A DNA stretch of 39,191 nt from an uncultured Flavobacteriaceae bacterium (GTDB lineage Bacteria > Bacteroidota > Bacteroidia > Flavobacteriales > Flavobacteriaceae), in the NCBI GenBank assembly GCA_938020445.1, contig CALIIC010000171.1:1-39191 (forward strand), given 5' to 3'. Below, piece by piece: positions 1-7,560 of the stretch (positions within the stretch are counted from its first letter, which is position 1; every line of letters begins with the position of its first letter). The translations under genes and the position numbers were made by a program. Under the pieces are notes generated by a model. That model searched no databases and was not told the DNA's origin. It worked only from the letters and a program-made list of their open reading frames with translations.

Positions 1-644
1 GCCAAAAGAATGGGAAGTAATGAAAAAACGGGGTTTTCGTACAGGCCATAAAACAAGTTGCCGGCCAATTCCCTAACAGGATACAGGTCAAAATAGTCAA
101 GAGAATAGAGTGCAACGACCGATCCTATTATGATTAACAACGCCTTATCGCTCTTATTGATTAGAAAATTAATATAGTTGATGGTCAGTACCAGGCCTAT
201 CATCGCAAAAAACCAACCCATCACATTTATAAAAGGATACCCCTGAAATAGAAGCACCGTTGCAAAAGGAACAAAAAACACCAAATCAAAGAGGTTATAG
301 ATAGAGATTCCGGAACGCCCCAGGATATAATGTGTAATCTTATTTTTTGCTATGGGAATAGTGAGCATCGGTTTTACATCCATTACAGGAAGTTTTTGCA
401 TGAAGTACCTAAGAACCAACTCTGCCAATACCCAATAAATCAAAAACCGACTCACCAAAATAAGTGGATCGGTGTCAGGCACCATCTCCTTTAAAGCAAA
501 AAACAAGGCAAAACCCAATGTAAGCATCGTTCCCAGCATATATAGGCCAAAGAATCCCATAAGTATTTTAACAGCGAGACTCTTGCCCAAAGAAGCAGAC
601 CTAAAAAAAGACTTCCATTGTAAGGTGGCAAAGTGTTTGAACAT
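1..644 (-). CDS. DUF5687 family membrane protein (partial, C-terminus beyond left edge)
   Basis: Reading the minus strand from the ATG at 644 gives 214 open codons that run off the left edge, so only the N-terminal part is present. The protein begins MFKHFATLQWKSFFRSASLG and has several hydrophobic segments (roughly residues 28-55, 70-85, 120-165 and 173-190). A conserved-looking stretch, FMQKLPVMDVKPMLTIPI, sits near residue 95. From memory this start and this stretch are typical of DUF5687, a Bacteroidetes membrane family often encoded beside an ABC ATPase and thought to be a permease. The partner ATPase is not visible and would lie to the left. The gene is divergent from the reductase at 775. 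The function is not established; the family call rests on pattern recognition. Confidence 0.75.
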   Translation of the reverse strand, partial: MFKHFATLQWKSFFRSASLGKSLAVKILMGFFGLYMLGTMLTLGFALFFALKEMVPDTDPLILVSRFLIYWVLAELVLRYFMQKLPVMDVKPMLTIPIAKNKITHYILGRSGISIYNLFDLVFFVPFATVLLFQGYPFINVMGWFFAMIGLVLTINYINFLINKSDKALLIIIGSVVALYSLDYFDLYPVRELAGNLFYGLYENPVFSLLPILL

Positions 645-750
645 ACCGGATGTGGAGTTTATACATTTTGTTGGTATTTAAAAATACTACTTTGTTACAT
701 AGCAGAAACAATTTTTGGGCATTCAGGTTTCAAATAGGGACTTCAATGCT

Positions 751-768
751 TAATTTTGCAGCAAAATT
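751..768 (+). promoter_or_regulatory. Putative -7 box inside a 17-base palindrome ahead of the reductase gene
   Basis: TAATTTTG at 751-758 matches the Bacteroidetes -7 consensus TAnnTTTG exactly. No good TTG lies 17-23 bases upstream; the closest is TTC at 729-731. The box overlaps a perfect inverted repeat, AATTTTGC-A-GCAAAATT (752-768), that ends six bases before the ATG at 775. A repressor or a start-site protein could act here, but TTTTGCAGCAAAA-like strings may also arise by chance around TTTGCA start sites. Confidence 0.4.
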
Positions 769-774
769 GTATAC

Positions 775-1824
775 ATGAGTCATTTTCATTCCCTTACCGT
801 ATCGAAAATTGAACAGCTCACCCCCTCATCCGTAGCTATTACGTTCGATATCCCAAAGGATCTTTCACATACCTTCACCTTTACAGCGGGACAATATATT
901 ACCGTGAAGAAAGAAATTAAAGGCAATGAATTACGAAGGGCCTATTCGATTAGTTCATCCCCCAAGTCATCGAGCTTGACCATAGGAGTCAAGAAAGTAG
1001 ATGGAGGCGGCTTTTCCGATTTTGCAAATAGCCGATTAAAGGTGGGTGATACATTGGAGGTAATGCCTCCAGAGGGCAGGTTTGTCTTTACGCCCACACA
1101 AGCACAGAAGAATGTTGCGGCCTTTGCCGCGGGCAGCGGTATTACACCAATTATGAGTATCGCACGAACTGTTTTGGACAGCAATCCCGCCAACAACTTT
1201 TTATTGGTATATGGAAATAAATCGAGCGAAGAAACCATGTTCTATACAGAGCTGACCAAGCTACAATTAGAATATTCCAATCGGTTTTTTATTCATTTCA
1301 TCAACAGCCAATCAAAGGCGGAAAATGCTCTTTTTGGCCGTATAGACACCTCAACGGTGAACTATGCCCTCAAAAACAAACACAAAGACATTCAATTCGA
1401 CAGTTATTACCTATGCGGTCCTGAAGCCATGATTCGGTTGGTCGAAGGGACCTTAAAAGAGAACGGTGTAAAAGAGGAGGCCATACACTTTGAACTATTT
1501 ACCGCTACCGAAATACTAGACGAGCTACCTGTAACTGCCGAGGGGCAGACCAGCATCGAAGTAACAGTAGACGATGAAACCTTTTCCTTTGCCATGGATA
1601 AGAAAATGCTCGTTCTAGACGCAGTATTAAAAGAAAACATAGATGCTCCTTACTCATGCCAAGGAGGGGTTTGTAGTAGCTGCATCGCTCGTGTTACAGA
1701 AGGAAAAGTGGAAATGGTGAAAAACCAAATTTTAACAGATGGTGAAATCGCCGACGGCTTTATCCTTACCTGTCAGGCACACGCCTTGACCCCAACTTTA
1801 AAGGTCGACTATGACGATGTTTAG
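775..1824 (+). CDS. PaaE-like flavin / 2Fe-2S oxidoreductase (ferredoxin-NADP reductase type)
   Basis: This is a 349-residue three-domain electron-transfer protein. An N-terminal FAD-binding barrel carries RRAYSISSSP (residues 54-63, the R-x-Y-S flavin motif). A nucleotide-binding domain follows with AAGSGITPIMS (118-128). The C-terminal plant-type ferredoxin domain has cysteines 295, 300, 303 and 333 in the C-x4-C-x2-C-x29-C spacing that binds a 2Fe-2S cluster. The order FAD-NAD-2Fe-2S is that of PaaE (phenylacetyl-CoA epoxygenase reductase) and its relatives. No paaABCD genes are nearby, so it probably serves another oxygenase or desaturase, and the exact partner is unknown. It is the first gene of a plus-strand run, 17 bases before the Crp-type regulator. 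It is cytoplasmic, with no signal peptide. Confidence 0.88.
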   Translation: MSHFHSLTVSKIEQLTPSSVAITFDIPKDLSHTFTFTAGQYITVKKEIKGNELRRAYSISSSPKSSSLTIGVKKVDGGGFSDFANSRLKVGDTLEVMPPEGRFVFTPTQAQKNVAAFAAGSGITPIMSIARTVLDSNPANNFLLVYGNKSSEETMFYTELTKLQLEYSNRFFIHFINSQSKAENALFGRIDTSTVNYALKNKHKDIQFDSYYLCGPEAMIRLVEGTLKENGVKEEAIHFELFTATEILDELPVTAEGQTSIEVTVDDETFSFAMDKKMLVLDAVLKENIDAPYSCQGGVCSSCIARVTEGKVEMVKNQILTDGEIADGFILTCQAHALTPTLKVDYDDV

Positions 1825-1841
1825 AAATACCCAATAGCAAA

Positions 1842-2417
1842 GTGGAAACTGCCGGAGTTTTTAAAAAATTCATGCAACAATATGTAACTGTCTCCCACGA
1901 GGATTGGCTTCTTATTTCTAATAAGTTTTCGGCAAAGCGGTATCAAAAAGGAACTTTACTATTAGAACAAGGGAAAACCTGTGACCACCTATCGTTTCTT
2001 GAAACAGGCCTTCTGCGATTTTTTATATGGAAGGATGGTGAAACGGCAACCAAGTTTTTTACCGAAGCGCCTTATATGTTTACTTCCCAACGCAGCTTTA
2101 ATCAGCGCGAGCCTGCCAAAGAAAACATCGAAGCACTCGAAGATAGTCTAGTTTGGCAACTTTCTTTTCAAGGGCAGCAAGAACTACTCCGATTAAGCGT
2201 TTGGCGCACTTTTGCGGATAAAATTACACAAGAAGTACAATTCTTTACCGAAAACATTTTGGAGGAGTTACAGAACGAAACCGCAGAAAACCGGTATAAT
2301 CTTCTCCTAAAACACCGGCCCGAGTTGGTTCGGCGGGTTCCTCTTAAACATTTGGCGTCTTATTTAGGGATTACCCAACAGTCGCTCAGTAGAATCCGTA
2401 GAAATATTTCCCGCTAG
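1842..2417 (+). CDS. Crp/Fnr family transcriptional regulator
   Basis: The 191-residue protein has an N-terminal cyclic-nucleotide-binding-like beta roll, with KGTLLLEQGKTCDHLSFLETG (residues 27-47) as its first half. It ends in a short helix-turn-helix, LKHLASYLGITQQSLSRIRR, at residues 169-188. I do not see the phosphate-binding cassette of true cAMP receptors, as is usual for Bacteroidetes members, so the signal is unknown. Translation could start at GTG 1842 or at the in-frame ATG at 1872 (residue 11), which would still keep the whole fold; the ATG is quite plausible. The gene follows the reductase after 17 bases and probably shares its transcript. It may control the reductase or the exported protein downstream. 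Confidence 0.85.
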   Translation: METAGVFKKFMQQYVTVSHEDWLLISNKFSAKRYQKGTLLLEQGKTCDHLSFLETGLLRFFIWKDGETATKFFTEAPYMFTSQRSFNQREPAKENIEALEDSLVWQLSFQGQQELLRLSVWRTFADKITQEVQFFTENILEELQNETAENRYNLLLKHRPELVRRVPLKHLASYLGITQQSLSRIRRNISR

Positions 2418-2573
2418 CCCAGCTTGCGCCTTGCTTGGATGGCACTGGAAACAATTTCAACTTTCGATTTTTACCTTAAGGGCGGCCCTAGCTTCTTGCA
2501 TGGCGATCTAAGTCGAATTTACCATAAGGTAAGTTCAATAACCAAGTGCCAAGCTATCTTCGCAAATAAAAAA

Positions 2574-3062
2574 ATGAGAATTTTATTTACTTTCTTGATT
2601 TGTGCATGTATGGTGCTAGCTTCCAATGCACAACAATCGGAACCCTCTAACAAGCACTTTTCACACACCCTGGAAACCTCGTCAAATCCTGAAGTAATTT
2701 GGGCTATTTGGACAGATGTTCCAAATTGGAAGGATTGGGATACCGGACTAAAAGATGCTATCTTGGATGGGGAACTTGATATGGATTCCAAAGGGAAAAT
2801 TGTTTCATTGGAGGGCAGAACCTCCAAATTCAAGGTAGTTGCATTCGAAAAGGACAAATCGTATACCTTTAAAACCAATCTACCGTTCGGAGGACTTTAT
2901 GTAAAGCGGACGCTTGAAAAGAAAGCAGGAAAAACCTTCTTTACCCACGAAGTATGGTTCAAAGGTCTATTGGCAGGCGTTTTCGCAAAGCGCTTCGGAC
3001 CAGAATTTAGAGAAATGCTTCCAGGAGTAATGCGGAACATAAAAGAAATCGCAGAAAAATGA
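2574..3062 (+). CDS. Exported SRPBCC (polyketide cyclase/START-like) family protein
   Basis: The frame is open from 2424, but the ATG at 2574 begins a clear signal peptide (MRILFTFLICACMVLASNAQ, likely cut after the final Ala or Gln), so the 162-residue form is preferred. The mature part has SRPBCC features: a first strand (FSHTLETSSNPEVIWAIWTD), the W-xxW-D element near PNWKDWDTG, and a C-terminal helix ending in MLPGVMRNIKEIAEK. SRPBCC proteins bind hydrophobic ligands in a deep pocket; the ligand here is unknown. The stop codon overlaps the next ATG (ATGA at 3059-3062), which suggests translational coupling with the small membrane protein. About 156 bases separate it from the Crp-type gene. 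Confidence 0.75.
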   Translation: MRILFTFLICACMVLASNAQQSEPSNKHFSHTLETSSNPEVIWAIWTDVPNWKDWDTGLKDAILDGELDMDSKGKIVSLEGRTSKFKVVAFEKDKSYTFKTNLPFGGLYVKRTLEKKAGKTFFTHEVWFKGLLAGVFAKRFGPEFREMLPGVMRNIKEIAEK

Positions 3063-3436
3063 TTGCACTAAAAATCGTGTACGTTGCCAACATACTAGTA
3101 GCGGGCTGGATCAGTATCACTTCCCTTTTCAATCCTCAAAAAGCATCGCACACCGTATTTGAGAATGCCTACCCTACTACAGAAGTCATTCGTTTGGTAG
3201 GTTGTTTATGGGGCGGCATCTTTTTGCTTTCCATTGTAGGCCTTTTTCACCCAAAAAAAATGGCATTGATTCTATTGTTTCAACTACTTTACAAGGGAAG
3301 TTGGCTTGTATTCGTTATGCTACCAGCAATCTGGAACAAGGAACCTTATCCCAGTGGCATGGGTAGCTTTTTCATTATTTGGTGTTCGGTACTGCCCTTT
3401 GTTATTCCTTGGAAAGATATTTTTCTAGAACCCTAG
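3059..3436 (+). CDS. Small four-helix integral membrane protein
   Basis: A 125-residue protein with four hydrophobic segments, roughly at residues 3-22, 44-63, 68-88 and 103-119. I do not recognise the family with confidence; the size and topology resemble DoxX-like or DUF4345-like proteins. Its start overlaps the stop of the SRPBCC gene by four bases, so the two are likely made together, perhaps as an exported lipid-binding protein and a membrane partner. The last 35 bases overlap the 3' end of the convergent patatin gene, which is tight but possible. Confidence 0.65.
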   Translation: MIALKIVYVANILVAGWISITSLFNPQKASHTVFENAYPTTEVIRLVGCLWGGIFLLSIVGLFHPKKMALILLFQLLYKGSWLVFVMLPAIWNKEPYPSGMGSFFIIWCSVLPFVIPWKDIFLEP

Positions 3437-4184
3437 ATGCATGTTCATAACCTATCAGATAGGCTTTTTCAATTCCTTTCTTATCCAAAACTCCAATTTT
3501 TTCCAGCTCCATGGCCTCAAAAATTAGATTACATTGATGGATCTTCTCGCGATTAATGGCATAGATCATTAGGGCGGTCGTGCGGTTTGCCAGCTGAAGG
3601 GATGAATTGATGTCTTTTTTTGATACCTTTTTAATTACCGATACATTGCTTCCGATCATGAAATCGGTCTTACCCTTAATGGGCTCCAAAGGAAAATTAT
3701 TCATGATACCTCCATCGGCGTACATACAATGCCCGATTTCTACCGGTCCAAAAACAGGTGGTAAGGCCGCAGAAGCCAATAGTGGATGGATCAATGGGCC
3801 ACTTGAGAAAAACTCTTCTTCTCCTTTCTCTAAATTTGTCGCAACCACATATAGTTCTTTTTCAAGGGCCTCAAAGCTATTTTCAGGGAAATACCCTTTG
3901 AAAATATCGAAATACCGTTCGGTATCAACCAAGCCTGGTTTTAAGATACTGATGAAGTTGTATTTAAAAAGCGGAGTCTCTTTAAAAAAGGCCAGCATAT
4001 CCTCTATGGGGTTCCCATTGGCATATAAGGCCGCTACCAAGGCACCAACGCTGCTTCCCGAAACCTTGCTGGCAGTAATACCGTGTTGTTCCAAAGCGCG
4101 CAATACACCAATGTGGGCCATTCCCCGAACACCGCCGCCCGAAAGCACAAGACCTATTGACTTCGAATCTGAAATTGCTGGCAT
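3402..4184 (-). CDS. Patatin-like phospholipase family protein (RssA type)
   Basis: A 260-residue single-domain patatin. It shows the glycine-rich oxyanion loop SGGGVRGMAHIGVL (residues 15-28), the nucleophile elbow G-S-S-V-G (43-47, Ser45) and the second catalytic residue in ADGGIMNNFP (Asp157). This Ser-Asp dyad hydrolyses acyl esters of lipids; the natural substrate is unknown. No signal peptide is visible, so it is probably cytoplasmic like RssA, unlike the larger exported patatin-BamA fusions. It is monocistronic and convergent with the small membrane gene. A candidate -7 box lies 20 bases upstream of the ATG. Confidence 0.9.
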   Translation of the reverse strand: MPAISDSKSIGLVLSGGGVRGMAHIGVLRALEQHGITASKVSGSSVGALVAALYANGNPIEDMLAFFKETPLFKYNFISILKPGLVDTERYFDIFKGYFPENSFEALEKELYVVATNLEKGEEEFFSSGPLIHPLLASAALPPVFGPVEIGHCMYADGGIMNNFPLEPIKGKTDFMIGSNVSVIKKVSKKDINSSLQLANRTTALMIYAINREKIHQCNLIFEAMELEKIGVLDKKGIEKAYLIGYEHASRVLEKYLSKE

Positions 4185-4204
4185 TTATTTTAATTTACGA
4201 GCTG

Positions 4205-4221
4205 CAAAAATAGAACGTTCT
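4205..4221 (-). promoter_or_regulatory. Putative promoter of the patatin gene, with adjoining palindrome
   Basis: On the minus strand TATTTTTG (4212 to 4205) matches TAnnTTTG exactly and leaves about 20 bases to the ATG at 4184. No TTG is seen at the right distance upstream. The 10-base perfect palindrome AGAACGTTCT (4212-4221) abuts the box and could be an operator or chance. Confidence 0.35.
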
Positions 4222-4399
4222 CATGGGCCGTAGCATTATTTTATGCCAAAAAATGGAATACTTAAATTCTTAATCTTTGAAAAACATCGATAATCGAGCT
4301 TAAAAAAAGAAACAACGGTACACATCTAATTCCCTATTTTTTTAAAACAACAACACCTAATTTTTTTTAAACCCAATAAATACTTTTTTCTTTTTGTAA

Positions 4400-4423
4400 A
4401 GAGCCGACTAGAATTTCGACTCT
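4400..4423 (+). other. Imperfect hairpin in the gap before the arsenosugar genes
   Basis: The 284-base gap 4185-4468 is AT-rich with several T runs. AGAG-C-CGA and TCG-A-CTCT can pair around an 8-base loop with one mismatch, followed by ATTTTAATAGCTTTTTC. It could be a weak terminator or a leader structure for the gene at 4469. Evidence is thin. Confidence 0.2.
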
Positions 4424-4468
4424 ATTTTAATAGCTTTTTCTTTGTAAGTTTACACCTTCAAAAGACAT

Positions 4469-5161
4469 ATGGAAGTTTCATCATTGCACAATACCGTCGT
4501 TCTTGTTTTTGCGCTTACCGCTAAGGAAGAAATGAGCTATAAGGGTATTGCGAAGGGGACTGCCTTGTTTGAAGAACTAACCGCACATACCTTGAGGGCC
4601 GTAAGGAAGACAGGTATTCCTTTTATTCATATAAACGAAGACGCCCAAAAGGGTACAAATTTTGGTGAACGTTTTACCTGTGCAATTCAGCAGGCGTTCG
4701 ACCAAGGCTATACGAATGTTATTACGATTGGGAATGATACCCCTGAGTTAAGTGTCTCCCATATTCTCGAGGCACAACGGCGTTTACAAGAAAACCAATT
4801 GGTTTTGGGGCCCAGTAAAGACGGAGGTTTTTACCTGATGGGCCTATCTAAATCTCACTTTGATCGTAAAACGTTTGTAACACTTCCATGGCAGACAGCT
4901 AGGTTGAACAGTGCCCTGTTGGCCATTGTTTCAACACTAAATGTAAAGACCCATAAACTACCGGTCTTATTCGATATTGATTCTACTGCCGACCTGGAAC
5001 AATGTCTACAAGGTGCAAACCGAATTCCGAAAGCAATTATGCAGCTGGTTTTTTGTGTTTTGGCCTCCAAAAAGGCGCTCACGCAATTTGTTGTAAACGA
5101 GAACTATTCGTTTTTAGGCAAAAACCCCTCACACAACCGGGGATCCCCCGTTCACTTCTAA
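4469..5161 (+). CDS. DUF2064 / TIGR04282-like glycosyltransferase of arsenosugar biosynthesis
   Basis: A 230-residue GT-A fold protein of the DUF2064 type (CofC/MobA-like nucleotidyl or sugar transferase). Key stretches are the metal/nucleotide region VITIGNDTPELSVSHI near residues 88-103 and the family signature GPSKDGGFYLMGL around 113-125. From established annotation, TIGR04282 members occur with ArsS and are proposed to act on the sugar part of arsenosugars. The arsenosugar-type genes just downstream support that role. The substrate is not shown by sequence. The last 40 or so residues (from about SKKALTQF) extend beyond the recognisable core. No DNA-level sign of a frameshift was seen. 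Confidence 0.78.
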   Translation: MEVSSLHNTVVLVFALTAKEEMSYKGIAKGTALFEELTAHTLRAVRKTGIPFIHINEDAQKGTNFGERFTCAIQQAFDQGYTNVITIGNDTPELSVSHILEAQRRLQENQLVLGPSKDGGFYLMGLSKSHFDRKTFVTLPWQTARLNSALLAIVSTLNVKTHKLPVLFDIDSTADLEQCLQGANRIPKAIMQLVFCVLASKKALTQFVVNENYSFLGKNPSHNRGSPVHF

Positions 5162-5183
5162 ACAGTTGTTCGGGAACACTGTT
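5161..5183 (+). terminator. Stem-loop directly after the DUF2064 stop codon
   Basis: AACAGT(T)GTT and AACACTGTT pair over nine base pairs with one bulged T and a CGGG loop, beginning on the last base of the stop codon. The bases that follow are T-rich but not a clean run, so this may be a weak terminator, an attenuator or an mRNA-stabilising end between the transferase and the CMD-like gene. Confidence 0.35.
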
Positions 5184-5272
5184 AGTTCACTCTTTAATTT
5201 TCTATCACAAATTTAATTTCTTAAGACAATTCTATCGTCTTTAGAAACCACTATTTAATTTAAAAACACACT

Positions 5273-5608
5273 ATGGCAAATTCATATTACGATTCGGCGG
5301 ATTTACGAAAATTTGGAAAAATTACGGAATGGAGCGAAGAACTCGGCACTAAATTTTTCGACTACTACGGAAAAGTGTTTGAAGAAGGTGCTTTGAGCGC
5401 ACGTGAAAAATCCTTGATTGCCTTGGCCGTTTCCCATGTCGTAAAATGTCCTTATTGCATTGACGCTTATACCAAAGACGGACTTCAAAAAGGCATTACA
5501 AAGGAAGAAATGATGGAAGCAGTGCATGCTGGGGCGGCCATCGAAAGCGGTGCTACACTTGTGCATGGCGTACAGATGATGAATAAATACGACAAACTAT
5601 CTATGTAA
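5273..5608 (+). CDS. Arsenosugar biosynthesis-associated peroxidase-like protein (AhpD/CMD family)
   Basis: A 111-residue all-helical carboxymuconolactone decarboxylase-fold protein. The redox pair lies in CPYCIDAYTKDG (Cys59 and Cys62). AhpD proteins usually have a His four residues after the second Cys; here that place is Tyr66, which from memory is normal for the arsenosugar-associated subfamily (TIGR04169-like). The pattern LSAREKSLIALAVSHVVKC fits the same subfamily. It sits 62 bases before ArsS and is likely co-transcribed with it. A role in thiol redox chemistry or peroxide removal during arsenosugar synthesis is inferred from context only. Confidence 0.85.
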   Translation: MANSYYDSADLRKFGKITEWSEELGTKFFDYYGKVFEEGALSAREKSLIALAVSHVVKCPYCIDAYTKDGLQKGITKEEMMEAVHAGAAIESGATLVHGVQMMNKYDKLSM

Positions 5609-5670
5609 ACTAGTTGGCGGTAGCAGAAGGGATTTTTTCATATCGGCTAGTGCAACACGAAGACTACGAA

Positions 5671-6726
5671 ATGGCTACAAAATCATTAAAGGCAAGGCAT
5701 AATGAGCTTGCAGAAAGCAATAAACAACTAGATATCTTAAACGGGGGCATTTTTGCGACTGGGGAACTCCCTTTCTTCAAGGATAAAATCGATGCGATAG
5801 GACAGTTTCCATTACGACCCAAAAAACTTGAAATTCTTCAGATAAACGTGGGTTATATGTGCAATCAAGTCTGTGAACATTGTCATGTAGATGCCGGACC
5901 AGACCGGAAAGAAATCATGACACGCGAAACTATGTCCCAGTGTCTTGATGTGATTCGAAATACAGGAGCCCACACTTTAGACCTTACCGGTGGAGCGCCA
6001 GAAATGAACCCCGATTTTCGTTGGTTTGTGGAAGAGGCCGCAAAAGCAGGAATCAAAGATTTTATTGTACGTTCGAACCTTACCATCATCAGAGCCAACA
6101 AAAAGTACTATGACCTTCCCGAATTCTTTAAAAAACATAATGTACATGTGATTTCTTCCATGCCGCATTATACTCGAGGCAAGACGGACAAACAACGTGG
6201 AGACGGTGTATTCGATAAGTCTATTAAAGCGCTTCAGGAGTTGAACGCAGTTGGATACGGCCTTCCCAATAGTGCATTACGTTTAGATTTGGTCTACAAC
6301 CCATCCGGGGCATTTTTACCGGGGGATCAAATGGCCATGGAAAAAGATTTTAAGAAAGCGTTGAAGGAGGATTTTGATATCGTTTTTCACAACTTGTTCG
6401 CCATTACCAACTTACCAATAGCACGTTTTTTAGACTATTTGATCGCTTCTGAAAACTATGAAGATTATATGTATGCACTGGTAGAAGCATATAATCCTGC
6501 AGCTGTTGAAAACGTAATGTGTACCAATACCATTTCCATTAGTTGGGACGGGTGGTTGTACGATTGTGACTTTAACCAAATGTTGGGACTTAAAGTCGCC
6601 AGCAAGGTGAAGCATATTAAAGACTATAACGAAGAACTCCTTTCCAACAGGGATATCATTATTTCACAACACTGCTATGGTTGCACAGCCGGGGCCGGCA
6701 GTAGCTGTCAAGGAACCGTCGCTTAA
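5671..6726 (+). CDS. arsS: Arsenosugar biosynthesis radical SAM protein ArsS
   Basis: A 351-residue radical SAM enzyme. The cluster motif C-NQV-C-EH-C gives Cys64, Cys68 and Cys71 in C-x3-C-x2-C spacing, followed by the SAM-binding LTGGAPEMNP. The C-terminal half has the DUF3641-type cysteine region: DCDFNQMLGL, and CYGCTAGAGSSCQG at the very end. ArsS is known to act on dimethylated arsenic and SAM in arsenosugar synthesis by adding a deoxyadenosyl group. The frame is open from a TTG at 5614, but the ATG at 5671 (MATKSLKARH) matches the usual family start and is chosen. It follows the CMD-like gene after 62 bases. The expected methyltransferase ArsM is not in the window. Confidence 0.9.
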   Translation: MATKSLKARHNELAESNKQLDILNGGIFATGELPFFKDKIDAIGQFPLRPKKLEILQINVGYMCNQVCEHCHVDAGPDRKEIMTRETMSQCLDVIRNTGAHTLDLTGGAPEMNPDFRWFVEEAAKAGIKDFIVRSNLTIIRANKKYYDLPEFFKKHNVHVISSMPHYTRGKTDKQRGDGVFDKSIKALQELNAVGYGLPNSALRLDLVYNPSGAFLPGDQMAMEKDFKKALKEDFDIVFHNLFAITNLPIARFLDYLIASENYEDYMYALVEAYNPAAVENVMCTNTISISWDGWLYDCDFNQMLGLKVASKVKHIKDYNEELLSNRDIIISQHCYGCTAGAGSSCQGTVA

Positions 6727-6888
6727 AAGAGGTGTCAAAATGCCTTTTAAAAATATGATAAACCGACTAGCAGGTTTCTTCAAAGGTCTTTTTTAGCCTT
6801 TTTAAATCGCATTCGGGTCGTTTGGCGAGTAATTGGGGTTTTTATCGTATTTCGTTCAACAAAAGTAGTTTTTCGAAGTTAGTTATTT

Positions 6889-6902
6889 AGACCCAATGGT
6901 CT
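6889..6902 (+). promoter_or_regulatory. Candidate TetR operator
   Basis: AGACC-CAAT-GGTCT is a perfect inverted repeat with 5-base arms, ending 22 bases before the TetR ATG at 6925. Its place and size suit autoregulation by the downstream TetR-type protein. No exact TAnnTTTG box was found in the surrounding gap (6727-6924), so promoter overlap cannot be shown. Confidence 0.45.
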
Positions 6903-6924
6903 GTTTTAACCAAATCCCAAAGAG

Positions 6925-7542
6925 ATGGACAAGAACCTAAAACGCATGGCTACCATGCAGCGTATGCAAGTCGCCGGCCTTCACCTATTTTATAGCAAAG
7001 GGTATTACAATACCAGTGTTGACGATGTTTTAAAGGAGTTGTCACTTTCGAAGGGTGCGTTCTATTATCATTTTGATTCAAAAGAGGATTTTTTCGTTCA
7101 AATAATCGAAAACCTTTTAGTTCGAAAAATCTATAGCATGCTCATAGAACCCATTGAGGGGCACGAGCATACGTTAGACCTCATTAGTAGTTGTTTTGAA
7201 AATGCATTGGAGACCGCAGTACACAATGACCTTGACTACGGCTTTGTCTTAAGCAATTTCATCAACGAATTTAACGGCCGCAATACGAAAGTGATGAAAC
7301 ACCTAAATGAAATTTTACGGGTGTGGGAAGTAAACTTGGTTTCGGCCATTCAAAGAGGCAAGTTCAATGGCCATATTGATAGGCATGTAGATGCCGAAGG
7401 CGTCGCTGTTTTTCTGATGAGTGCTTATATGGGTGTTCGTACCTTAATGGTGGAAATGACCCCTTCAGCTAGAAAATATCGATTCATGTCACAAATACGA
7501 CATTATTTTAAGTCCCTTGAGGTCAAAAAGACCTCGGTATAG
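6925..7542 (+). CDS. TetR/AcrR family transcriptional regulator
   Basis: A 205-residue one-component regulator. The N-terminal DNA-binding domain shows the usual order: GLHLFYSKGYYNTSVDDVLK (residues 18-37), then LSLSKGAFYYHFDSKEDFF (39-57), whose helix-turn-helix and YYHF element are diagnostic. The remaining helical part binds an unknown ligand. TetR proteins mostly repress their own and neighbouring genes. The palindrome at 6889-6902 is a likely self-operator. It is transcribed alone, 198 bases after ArsS, and is convergent with the GT9 gene. Control of the arsenosugar genes is possible but not shown. Confidence 0.9.
   Translation: MDKNLKRMATMQRMQVAGLHLFYSKGYYNTSVDDVLKELSLSKGAFYYHFDSKEDFFVQIIENLLVRKIYSMLIEPIEGHEHTLDLISSCFENALETAVHNDLDYGFVLSNFINEFNGRNTKVMKHLNEILRVWEVNLVSAIQRGKFNGHIDRHVDAEGVAVFLMSAYMGVRTLMVEMTPSARKYRFMSQIRHYFKSLEVKKTSV
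7519..7535 (+). terminator. Hairpin at the end of the TetR gene
   Basis: GAGGTC-AAAAA-GACCTC is a perfect 6-bp stem with a 5-base loop, lying in the last codons of the TetR gene and about 25 bases from the convergent GT9 stop. It could help end transcription from either side, but no clean T run follows on either strand. Confidence 0.3.
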
Positions 7543-7560
7543 GCCCTCTTACCAATTGAT

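Noticed and set aside
472..681. Plus-strand 69-codon frame
   Set aside because: It lies opposite the DUF5687 coding frame, which has a recognisable product; the plus frame has no family features.
2424..2573. N-terminal extension of the SRPBCC protein
   Set aside because: The ATG at 2574 starts a clean signal peptide; the extension would bury it and has no conserved look.
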